From the NCBI GenBank assembly GCA_016801845.1, contig CM028906.1:9599501-9663500 (forward strand): a stretch of 64,000 nucleotides of DNA. The letters run 5' to 3'. The notes beneath the pieces were generated by a model, which worked only from the letters and a program-made list of their open reading frames with translations, had not been told where the DNA came from and did no database searches. Source of the stretch: Polydactylus sextarius. Taxonomy: Eukaryota > Chordata > Actinopteri > Polynemidae. Each line of letters opens with the position of its first letter. The stretch's first letter is position 1. A program made the position numbers and the translations under genes. Below are positions 1 to 10,170 of this stretch, piece by piece.

Positions 1-3000
1 GTTGTTGCAGTTGATCCAAAGTGCACTCACACTGATTTTGGTAATGAAATTAGAAGTAATGGTGTGGGCATGATGATGAAATGATGTTATTAGAGGCAAA
101 ATTCATAAGCATATGATGGTTATTTGACATTGGGAGACTAATTTATAACATGGCACATTTTGAATACACACAAACACATATATGTTTCACAATGAATCAC
201 CTTATGAACTAAATTAGAATGAGATTTAATTGCAGTGTAGAGTTCTGGGATAGTAATTATTTATCGCCTGGAGTTAAGGTTATTATTAATATATTTTACT
301 GAAGCGATGGAGGCAGAATTTTATACGTGGAAAAGAGGAGCTTATCATACAGAGCTGACAGCAAAGTTTGCATGTGTGTGTATATGTGTGTCTTTCCTAC
401 TACAGCTACAGTATTACTTTTGGATTTGGGGTGACTTAGTGAACCCAGTGTTTTTACTGTTGCTCACAGCCATATCTTTGTAGTCTTGATGGGAATCAGG
501 TCTTCTCACATATACACAGTAAATGGAATGTATAATGTCCTTCCTGCAAAGCTGTCTGCTCTTATCATAAGACTAGCAAACTAGTGGCTGACTCAGAACG
601 TCTTGTCTGAATTAAGCTTTTTTCTGTTTACATCAGCACTTCTTCACACAATTCCTCCAAACTTGCAGACATGTGTGTCTCATGTCCTTGTCCTCCTTTT
701 CTTGAAATTGCAATATATATTTTGTTTTTTCTGGAAACAGAAAAGTTCAGATGGCTGAAATCGTCCATGTGTTCTCATTTTTTTTTTTTTTTTTTTTTTG
801 ATATAAAGACGATTTTATTTTCCAAGATGGAGTAATTTTTTGACAACATATATTGTCAAGGCTGAGTGATGTGAACTGCACAGCATAGATGCTTAATGTG
901 AGTTATTTATGATTAATTATTACACCTAATCAGTAAAAAAGGTTTAACTTAAAAAAAGGCAATGCCTGAAGAAATAGTTGTGGGATTCCAGGCTGTGTTA
1001 AAGATTTCATTGAGATAATCCACAGATCGGAACAGTCTGTGAGTTAATGTAGGTGGAAGCAGTAATAATACAAAGCGAGCACCACTGAGGTACCCACTAA
1101 ACACTTAGACATAAAAACTTTTCTGAAAACATACGTACATGTGTCATTTCTTTAGATAAAGTGAAAACTGAATGAGGTTTTAAGTTTGTTTCATTTTTCT
1201 ATTTGGTCAAGAGAGAGCAGTTAACATTGGATGGAGCAATTGAGGGCATTTCGTGTTACTCAACTCTCAACAGTCTATAAATAAAATACAAGAAATTTCT
1301 GCATGCAGTGTGATGACTGAGTTACAGTTCTCAAGAATTTATGAGAAGTGAAAGATATAGGAGTTACAAAAAAAAAAAATAAAAAAAAACAGCTGACGAA
1401 TTAGGAGTGAAGAGTGGGTGCTTTTATGAAATAAAACTAAAATTCAATAATTTAATAATTCGATAATTCAAAAACTATACAGAACACCAACGACTTAAAG
1501 TCTCTATGAAGGCTCTAGGTGAAATCATGCTTAAGTAGTTACACTTCAAAAAGGATACATTTTTCAGGATTTGAAAAAAATCTTCATAAAAGCTAAGTAT
1601 CTAAAAAAAATATTGACTCTATCAAAAACAGAATATTAGAAATCACAGACTTCATATAGCTGAACAATGACTAAATATGATAAGAGACAGACTTTGTAAT
1701 TTAAAAAAAGTAAGATGCAGCACTCAGCAGCTATCATGTGAACAGAAAATCACTTTCAACTCAAAACCATTACACCTACAGGGTGACTCTGAACTTCTGA
1801 AAGCACTTTGTTAATATGCAGCAGATTGTGCTGATGCTAACATTGTGCTGCATGTGATGTGCATCTGGATGCGTCAGTAGTTCAACAATCTACGTCTGAG
1901 CCATTCTCTCCCTCACTTTCTGAGTAAAACAAGTGATTGATATTCTTCTAGTTACTGACTCACTGTTACAATACTGTTAGAGGAAGGTGATGGGGAGGCT
2001 AGAGCAGAGCCATAAGGACTGGTTCTTAGTGGCCCTCGACACCTGAAATGAAACTACAAATGTGTTTGTTTATGTACTTATTATGGCCGATATTACAGTT
2101 GCCTTCCATCACCTTGTTTAAAAGAGTCATAAATATCTCAGTATGATTAACAACTGAGGTATTGCCCAATGAATATTTCATGACTTCAGAATTACTAACA
2201 GTGTCAGAGGTTGATGGAACAAGGGACTTATAGGTACATTTATTTGAAACCTGTTTGCTGTACAGTGTTTTGGTGCCCTCATCTAATGCTATAGTGTATT
2301 CCCACATCTCTGCATGAAATGATGGAAAAAGAAAATGAAATGTCAGTGTTGACCACCTTTAAAGAGGGTACTGTGTTAATTGATCCTGAAAAAGACTGAA
2401 CATACACAAACTCATCAAATAAAGTTCCATCACAAGAGAGCCATAGCTCAAAGACGCTTACTTCACATTTTATGGCACGAAGCACAGAGTTTGCCAGCTC
2501 ATCTAATTGATACTAGCAGTGCAGTCCTGAAGGAAACTCTGTAGAAGAAAAGGATGAAGAACTGCCCCTCAGACACTCATCATAAATCTGTAAGAGCCTG
2601 CTTACTTCCCACCAGGTGTAGCTGCTTTATTCTCTGTCTCACATCAACATTATGAGCGACATGGCTGAAGCTGAGATGCATTGAACATGCACAGCCTTGA
2701 GCAGAACACACCATGTCCTCAACATGTCTTTTTTTTTTTTCTGGCAGACCATTACAACTTTAAAGAAGGTGTGAACCACCCTGCCTCCAGGCTCTCTCAG
2801 CTAAAAGCAAGGGCTGTAACAACCGATGATGCCTTCTGACAGCTGACAAAAGGAGGAAAACATGGCTCAATTCATGGCTTGCTTGCAATTTTTGCTTCCT
2901 GCAGTGCAGGAAGTGAGAAGGACAAGAGTTTTATAGAGGTCACACTAAACCCTTGGAAATACTTCTTTCAGCTATCTTTATATGTCATTAAAACTGCTGT

Positions 3001-3859
3001 CACCACACAAATATGTTTGTGAGTTGGAGGACCAACTCACAAACATAATAAGTCATTAGAAAATCAGACGTGCACCAGAGAAGTTCTCTAAAAGTTTATC
3101 CTGAATTAAAGAATTAAAGTGAACGGAGTATAGAGTGAAGCTTCTTCCACTCTTGCCCTATTAAGTATAATTGTCAGATGGAAGTGAATCAGGAAAAAAG
3201 TTGGTAAAAAGCTTGTAATGAATCTCTACTGCTGCTGCAGGGCACAAGGTTTTGTAGCAACAGTGAGACTGAAGCAGATCAGTAAAACTGTTGTTCACAA
3301 AACCAGAAAAATGAGCTGAAAGACACTAAAAAGTTGTACGGAGCTAATGATAAATCTCCAGTGGGTTTATCCAATGCACAGTTACCATAAATAATATTCA
3401 CATGTAATATCTTGGGGTGCAATATAAACAATTAAACAGGACAAACAGTGATCTGACTTAACCAGTGAAAAACAGAAGTAGAAGTCGTGTTAAAAAGGTG
3501 TTTCAAAGAAAAATTATTATCTCATAGTAAAATGACCACATGCAGAGGTTAGACAGTCTGTTGTGATAGACTTCTACCTGAAGTCTGCCCATCTTAGAGA
3601 TATAGATATAGACGATAATCAGGGTCAGTCTTTATGTTCAGCTATGTAACCGATGTACAAGATATGTATGATTATGTTTTATTGTTGCTGTTATTACTAA
3701 TTTAACTGGCTACGTCTATGTATCGTGCTTTTCTCCATCAGGACAATCAAATAAGATTAGGATTGTATAAACTTAACAACCACAGTATCACACCTAAGCC
3801 TAGCTGCTGAATATTAATATTATCTCACACTGATAATACAGTACCCACAGTACAGTACA
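1..3859. other. AT-rich non-coding stretch, no gene recognised
   Basis: I see no supported gene here. The stretch holds a T-run at 778-799, A-runs near 1370-1390, and a perfect hairpin at 3012-3047 (listed separately). Two short open frames on the minus strand (about 2026-2307 and 2279-2485) lie end to end. Joining them across the apparent splice sites puts a stop codon within seven codons, so I do not call a gene. By the gene-order argument this stretch may belong to the first intron of cemip. Confidence 0.5.
3012..3047. repeat. Perfect 16-bp inverted repeat with 4-base loop
   Basis: The arm at 3012-3027 is exactly complementary to 3032-3047, with loop AGGA. The arm contains TTTGTGAGTTGG. 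Nothing around it suggests a terminator or a known RNA. Confidence 0.8.
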
Positions 3860-4223
3860 GAGTCAGTTAATGACAGACCTCAGATCTGCTCCCAGTCAGC
3901 TGGAAGCCACCACAAAGCGAGCAGAGCACAATTTTCTGCAGCTGAAAACACACACAGCTTTAGGAGGGTCACATGTGCAGCTCAGAATCATTTTTAAAGG
4001 AGAGACATTTATCATTAACCTTGCTTCATTGTGCACCATTTTTTTTTCCCAGAGACAACACTCAAGCATTTGTATGGCGACCCTGAAGCTTTGATTTTAC
4101 AGGGGAGTACTCCAGTCTTTGTTCTCTGCCTTTGTATTATTCCCAGCAGACCTTCATACACAGACCTACCATTGCTGTGGGCAGACTTCAGAGATAAGAG
4201 TGACATATTATATTGTTAAGCAT

Positions 4224-4262
<39 letters not shown>
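3860..4262 (+). other. Unassigned block ending in a 35-base A run
   Basis: Sequence of more balanced composition than its surroundings, ending in an uninterrupted A run at 4228-4262. The layout (unique sequence followed by a long A tail) would fit a retroposed copy inserted on the plus strand, but I recognise no parent gene and found no target-site duplication. Short open frames on both strands overlap each other and look like chance. Confidence 0.25.
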
Positions 4263-4264
<2 letters not shown>

Positions 4265-4797
4265 GTGTGGGTGTAAGCTGATTTAAATTAGTATTTCAAG
4301 TCTAACTTCATTATCAGTCAGTTTCTTTAATGTTACATTTCTCCGTGCTAATGTTTTTGTCTATTTGAGTGTCATAATCAACTATATGTGGCTTTATTTC
4401 ACCTTGCACACAGTTTCCTGTTCTTATTTTCATATCACTGAAATCAGTGACACTCTTCTGCTTGTTCCTAGTTGTGCTGTGTTGATGATCTATGCTGGGG
4501 TAGACTGTTATTACGTTTTTATAGTATAGAGAGGTCTGCATCAATAACCATACAGTAGATAAACACAAAGAAAACAACCTAATAAATTATGTTAGTTGAC
4601 AGCTTCTGCAATTCTGCCACAGGTATTGAAAAACTATCTGGATTAGGAATATCAAAGGTTTTTAAAGGCTGTCCTAACAGACCATGAGCTCTGCTTAGAG
4701 CAAAAACAGTATGTGTATGATTTATATTAAACTCTATTTTGATTTTTTTGTAACTTCACGCTCAAGTTATATAACATTGTGAGCGCGATTTACTCAA

Positions 4798-4864
4798 GCG
4801 TGGCCACGAGATAATTAATGCGTGGCCACGAGATACCTAGTTAATGCGTGGCCACGAGATAATT
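4798..4864. repeat. Left subterminal repeats, three units with CGTGGCCACG core
   Basis: Units begin at 4798, 4820 and 4846, each reading GCGTGGCCACGAGATA followed by AATTAAT or CTAGTTAAT. The core is a 10-base palindrome. Inverted copies at about 5240-5282 face these across the element. Subterminal repeat arrays of this kind are commonly transposase-binding sites in DNA transposons; that role is inferred. Confidence 0.8.
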
Positions 4865-4930
4865 CACTTTCAGTCGCAGGATGGTTTATATGGTGCTGTC
4901 AAGATTTAGAGCGATGCTGTTTATTATTCT

Positions 4931-5153
4931 TAGGACAAGGTAGATAAGGGAAGTCGGCAAATCTAGATCTGTACCTTCGGGATAGAATGTGGACTGGGTC
5001 GGGTGTCCGATGCCGCGAAGAAAGCGGGCCGGTGGCGTGATCGGGTACAACGACTGGCGACACTGGACATGCGCCGGGCCCTTCTCTCAGATCTCCCCAG
5101 CTACGTGCATGGTCGCCCTGACTGGTCGCCTCGACTGGCGCATAGCAGCTAAT
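4931..5153 (+). pseudogene. Captured, diverged 28S rRNA fragment
   Basis: About 220 bp resemble vertebrate large-subunit rRNA in the sense direction. Recognisable landmarks occur in the rRNA order: GTAGATAAGGGAAGTCGGCAA, a GTACCTTCGGGATA block (rRNA: GTAACTTCGGGATAAGG), CTGGGTCGG, GCGAAGAAAGCGGG, then GCGCCGGGCCCTT, CCCCAGCTACG, and GGCGCATAGCAGC (rRNA: GGCGCCTAGCAGC). In intact 28S this interval runs across a large variable expansion segment, which I take to be ES27, and stops just before the block that continues with CTTAGAACTGG. Here the expansion segment is collapsed and many substitutions are present, so this is not a functional rRNA gene. The fragment sits entirely between the inverted repeats of the host element. 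The comparison is from memory of the rRNA sequence and was not aligned by software. Confidence 0.75.
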
Positions 5154-5239
5154 TCATTTTAATTTATCCCTATATTAAAATAAAATGAAATTAATTCAAA
5201 CTTGTTAACAGTTAACAGTCTCTGCATGGAAATGACTGC

Positions 5240-5282
5240 AATAATTATCTCGTGGCCACGCATAATTATCTCGTGGCCACGC
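5240..5282. repeat. Right subterminal repeats, two inverted units
   Basis: Two units reading ATTATCTCGTGGCCACGCAT are the reverse complement of the three left-hand units. They lie just inside the right inverted repeat. Confidence 0.8.
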
Positions 5283-5369
5283 ATTATGTTGTTAGCTCGT
5301 TTTATTGATCGCGCTCACGATGTTATATAACTTTAGCGTGAAAATACAAAAAAAAAAAAAAAAAAAAAA

Positions 5370-6289
5370 CATTTCACTTGAGCTTTCCAGGGCTTCATAT
5401 CTGCCGGTGTTGTCCTTCTTTTTCTTTTAAGATAATCTCTAAACCCTCTCTAACAGTTGCTGCTCGATTTCTTTATGTACTGTGAAATAACAAGAACAAC
5501 AAAACAAATTACCTCTGCACATTTAGTACAAATACACACCAGAAAGAAAAAAAAAGAGTGCCCTCAATGCTACAAGTCCTAACTGGTTACTACCCATTCA
5601 GACCTCCACAATATTATGCAGATACACACAGAAACTAAAAAAAAAAGGTCACTGCAAATAAAACTTATATCTGTGGTAAAACATTTACCAGCATACTTCA
5701 AATATGCTGAATTAAGAATGATACCTGATTTTTATTCTAAAGGTTTTAAACCAGAATGGATCGACATACTGGACCGAACTGTCAGGTTCAGACAGCCATG
5801 TTACTGATTGTGCTAACTGCCACACAGCTGTGCTGCCCATAACATATATGCAATCAAGTGTTTTTTGAATAACATCTCTGCAACAACGTATTTTATCTGC
5901 GATGAGACGAATTGCAGAATCCTCTGCAATTCTTCACCTGCTATTACTGTTACGAACGATTCTGTCAACCATAGCTAGGGTTCCATCATTTGGACGATTG
6001 GTGCTGCAGGGCTGATGACATGTAAGCACTGTTGTTAGCATCAATCAAAAGTATTTCATGGTAATAACATGGTGCCATTCAACGTTTTTTGAGTATGATT
6101 ATTTTGTCAGAATCTTCTTGAGGGGGATTTAAAAGGCATGTGTTCACATACTCACTGCGGAATCCTTCACCTCTAGTGAGTTTTTGCCAAGTCATTGAGA
6201 CTGGTTAACCTATCAAAATGTGCCTACATTGATTGATGTTGCATGATTGCTGTTGGGAGCCTCCCAGCAGGTGGGCATTCTGATTTCAG
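5370..6289. other. No gene recognised; may include decayed 3' part of the kinase pseudogene
   Basis: Nothing here is supported as a gene. A 10-bp inverted repeat (GAATTGCAGA, 4-base loop) lies near 5910-5933. The right part, from about 5.9 kb, may be the decayed C-terminal part of the kinase-like copy to its right. Confidence 0.4.
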
Positions 6290-6724
6290 CTCCCATTAAG
6301 GACTATGGGAGTCTTTGTCTTTGCTAAAAAATCACTGGTATAGAAACCAAACCTGCTTTCAGACTGAATATTTAAAGCCTCATGGAAGGCCCAGGATAAC
6401 TTCAAGAACCCTGTAGCCAATGTCCTGAATCACTTTACCATGTTGCATTTCTGAGACCAGACAAGCGTTGAAAACTCAGTTTCACCTTGTAGGGCAGAAG
6501 CTGACAATTAACAGAAATTAAGTTGTCTGGCTTGGTGTTTGTATGTGCCAGACCTATGCTCTGGAGGACATTCAGAGCTGCTGGCATCTGTTGTGTGATT
6601 ACTTGAATCTATGACAGATGCAGTGTCATGATACACCTCTGGAGAACAAAATCTTTCACATTTATGTAAAGCTTTTCAAATCCTAGACAAGTTTGTCCTT
6701 TGTGTTTAACATTTTTGATAAATC
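6290..6724 (-). pseudogene. HIPK-like protein kinase pseudogene fragment
   Basis: Read on the minus strand across several frame shifts, the segment gives successive pieces of a HIPK-type kinase catalytic core. These are HKGQTCLGFEKLY (around 6680-6720), ITQQM, ALNVLQSIGL, HTNTKPDN (6522-6545), LLPYKVKL, HGKVIQDIGYR and VLEVILGLP (about 6385-6420). This order matches the family: hinge region, helix E, catalytic loop, then the activation segment ending in an APE-like motif. The catalytic-loop Asp (H-x-D in active members) is Asn here, and the DFG region and the reading frame are lost, so no active kinase can be made. Teleosts are known to carry large expansions of HIPK-like genes, which makes a dead copy plausible. 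I cannot tell whether it arose by retroposition or tandem duplication. The N-lobe was not recognisable to the right of 6724. Confidence 0.65.
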
Positions 6725-9713
6725 TGCCATTACATTACACTGTAATAAATACCCAGTAATTAAAGAATAACACTGAATATCCCAAATTATTGCAGCTTAT
6801 CTGGTACCCCAGTACCAACATCCATTTGTAGTAGAATCTAAAGCTATTATATAAGTCTTTTCTTGGATTCTGCAGGTTATATAATGGTTCCTAAAACAAA
6901 ACTAGACCTAGTCAATGAATTGACAGACTGGAAGAACTTTGTCACTTCTGAAAAAACAACCAGCTCAGTGTCAACAAGGTTATCTAAACTTAGCCTTGAG
7001 ACTACAGATTAATAATAGAACTCCTGTAGGTATGGGATAGAGTGACATGGTAACAAGGTACAAAGCAGTATCAAGTGGTTCAAAGGTGGAACCTCACTTG
7101 AGATAAAAACGTCTGTATATCTGCCTCTACAGAGCTAACGTAGCCCGCTGAGTTTCATCTGTATCAGCACAGATGGATAAACAACTTGTTCCATCAGGTT
7201 GACAGAAGTTTTTCTCCCAACAGAAATGCTTATGCCCTTATGCCCTACAACACTGAAATTGCTCCTCTCTGATGTAGTTGCTCATTAGACTTGGGTTGAG
7301 AGTTGTCTTGTCCATTTATGTTTGATAAATCTGCCCACTGTCCTGAGTGCACGGTGACATCTGAGAGCATAAATTCACTGAGAGGCTTTCTGTATTCACA
7401 TCCAGGCTTTGCGTTTTGATCATTTTACCTGAACATAAAAATAAAGCTATAGTCATTATGTATGTTTCTCTCTTCAGTGCACAGCAGTGACACATTTAGC
7501 TGAGGAGAAAGAATCACCTGTCCTCTGTGTGTCAGGAAGTTTTATTGAAAGTACAACAGGGGACGAATGTCTTTTCAGGAAGACAACAAGGGAGACGGCA
7601 CAGAAAACCTGTTTCTGATCTCCTAATCCATTCAGAGTTGTCTTTTCCTGTGAGATATTACACACACTCTTGTTTTTAATCAGAGCTGGTCTCCCTCTCC
7701 ACTCATCTCTCTCTCCTTCTCTCTCTCTCTGTCATTGTGCGGGAAAACAGGCAAGTTAATACAAAGCAGTGATAGAATGAAAGAGGCTTGGTTTCTGTTA
7801 GACAATGACAAGTATTCAGCAGTACTAATTGTTTGTCTGTAGGTGAGCACTTAAGAGTCTGGGGACCTGCGGTCAACATACAGCCAAGACTTCTTTTGTT
7901 CGTTAAGAGGCTCCTGCAGGGTGGAAGCTTGCTTTAATTGGATGTATTCTTTTCTCCCTCAGGTTGGGAAAATGATTGTCCATTAGTACAATTCTAAATC
8001 CTCCTCCACTGCTGAGGGAGTTCAGAGAGTCAGAAAGAAGGGACGCAGGATTTTACTGCTGATGTGATCTCTGGCCTGCAGTGTTGCCTTGGGTACTGTT
8101 TAGGAATGTGTGGCAAACAGTACTTAAGTCTCACTGGCTCTCAGCAGGCTCATCCTGTAACCTGTATGACATAACTGTTTTCTATGAGACAATACCTCAG
8201 CTGAGAACACAATGTTTACCAGCAGCTCTGTACCAATTATTAGTGATTGTGAAGTAGAGTGAATGTTTCCTGGAAGCAAATTGAGTGACATCCCCCTCTT
8301 TTCCTACATACCATGAATCCATTTGTTGGTTATGATGAGAAAAAATAGAAAATAACACCAATCTAATGGGTTAAACATCCATCAGATATAAAGCTGGACA
8401 TCCTACCTGATTTTGAAATCAGGTTGTGTCACACACAGGAGAATTAACTTCACAGTCTGTGATTAATCATTGCTATTGAGATTATTGTGCCAGAGGGGAC
8501 AGGCAAAGAGAAATGCTTGAAAGTCACATATTCTCATGAAGAGGAAGGAGGATGGAAAAAAATACTAATGACAGCTTCGTGAGCGTAGAATGTTTACTGT
8601 TGCTTGGCAACACCAACAGCTGCTCGTAGTCACAATCATCCCAATTTTAATTCGTAAACATCACACATGGCTGTACACGATGAGTACGTGAGCAGCTCAG
8701 TAGGTGAAAACACTGCCCAAGAAAAACGGATGTGACTTGCTGGCCGAGTCAAATGTGATTATGAAATATAAGAAATAATGATAAAAATGTACATTACAGG
8801 CATCAATACAGGTCAGCATACCATATTTTATATAAATACTAAAATAATATAGCCAAAAAACAGTGTTTATGCATTATGTTTCAAGGTGCTATATCACTGG
8901 TTTGATGAAATTTTGGATAATTAAACATGGCGAGTATGTTTGACCCTGTTTCAAAATACAACTATTATACAAGAGGAAACTGAGTCACATCAATAAACTA
9001 TGACAAAAATATATCTGAGTGAATGTGTTGGGAAACACTTGATGTTACAGTTTCCAACAACTCCAATTGCTTACAGCTGCCAAACTCCAAGGCCAGTATC
9101 AAACACATCTGTCGCTTTAAAAAAAGCAATATTTTTCATTACCGTCAGTGACTTTTGCAGCTGAAAACATATGGGAAGAGTTACTCAAATATTTGTGCTC
9201 ACTGTTTGTCACTCACCACAGTGAGCATGTACGTGTGCAATGGCTAATAGTGTGTAGCAGCTGTAGAAGCAGCCTCAGCAGGCTCCCTGCAGTCCTGAAC
9301 CTACCACATGATTGATGGTTTCATCTGCTGTACATTTGTAATTACAGAGACACAGTTTCTTAAGGAGCCACTTTAGACAACTTGGATTGTAATTTCTCTG
9401 TTTGAAGTGTGTTCGCTCTACATGTGTGTGTTAAGTGTTTGTGTGCGAGCAACAGACAATCATGTCTAAAAATACTCTACACAGATGCATCATAATGATA
9501 TCATACGTGTGACTCTATTACATGTTGGGCGAAATGCTGCTCTACATCAGAGTTGAGGCGTGACTGTCTGGGATGTAATGTACTTCAGATGGATGTCTAA
9601 GTCATCTAGTTCTTGTACGACTACATAATTTTATATTCCATAAGGATTACAACTACAACATATCTAACTATGACTCAAGCTGCTCAACTCTTTCTTCTGA
9701 GAGGATTTCACAA
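6725..9713. other. Non-coding stretch, no gene recognised
   Basis: I recognise no gene, element end or long repeat here. It contains a short CT-rich tract near 7690-7735 and the RFX-like site at 8599-8611 listed separately. Confidence 0.5.
8599..8611. promoter_or_regulatory. RFX X-box-like palindrome
   Basis: GTTGCTTGGCAAC is an inverted repeat of GTTGC with a 3-base spacer and resembles the RFX-family X-box. Single motif match only; no promoter or gene is seen beside it. Confidence 0.3.
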
Positions 9714-10170
9714 TTACAAGGATGTTTTACTGGAAAATGTGTTAATCCTCTGGCCAAATGCCGAATAATTAATATTGATTTTGCTAACATATGCCCACAC
9801 ACTTCCAGGCAAGATGGCACTTAGTTTGGGCAATGCATGTTTAATTTCCTTTGAATGAATCTGTAAATCAAAATACAGTGGGATGTTTAGCACATGGGGG
9901 TAAAAAAGACTCTCCTTCATGCTGATAAATGCCTGCCCTCCCACTGGCAACCGAATGTCGGGAATTAGCATCAGCAGCATGGCCGTGGTCTTTTTCCACA
10001 CAGCGGGGAGAAACACAGTGTTGATTTTTGAACTTGTAAATAACAAATTATTTCCATTAGAGAGAGATCTAGGACTCTCTCCGTTGGACCATTGAGCTCC
10101 ATGCATAATTGATCCAGTGGTGTGTTTGGAAGAGCTTGTAAATAATTGTGATTGGCTCATAGGATTCAAA
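9714..10170. other. Candidate conserved non-coding element with a 151-codon open frame on the minus strand
   Basis: The segment stands out from its AT-rich surroundings by balanced, low-repeat sequence. It has homeodomain-type AT cores embedded in it (for example AATATTGATTTTGC and CATGCATAATTGATCC). The minus strand is open for 151 codons, but the predicted peptide has no domain, signal or repeat I recognise. I favour a regulatory element whose conservation happens to leave a frame open; a short or novel exon cannot be excluded. If the gene-order argument is right, it lies in the first intron of cemip. The idea that it is conserved is inference from sequence style, not from an alignment. Confidence 0.35.

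Larger units (their letters stand above)
4744..5350. mobile_element. Non-autonomous DNA transposon (MITE-like) carrying a 28S rRNA fragment
   Basis: Terminal inverted repeats of about 45 bp bound the element. The left end (4744-4789) and the reverse complement of the right end (5307-5350) share TTTTTTGTA, TTCACGCT, AAGTTATATAACAT and GTGAGCGCGAT with few mismatches. Inside each end sit short tandem repeats with the palindromic core CGTGGCCACG: three units on the left (4798-4864) and two inverted units on the right (about 5240-5282). There is no transposase reading frame, so any movement would need enzyme supplied in trans. The centre is a 28S rRNA-like segment, listed separately. The outermost ends run into T and A homopolymers, so the exact termini and target-site duplication are unclear. 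I do not assign a superfamily. Confidence 0.75.

Noticed and set aside
2026..2485. Two adjacent minus-strand frames resembling spliced exons
   Set aside because: The apparent donor and acceptor join the frames out of phase and give a stop within seven codons; neither peptide shows a domain.
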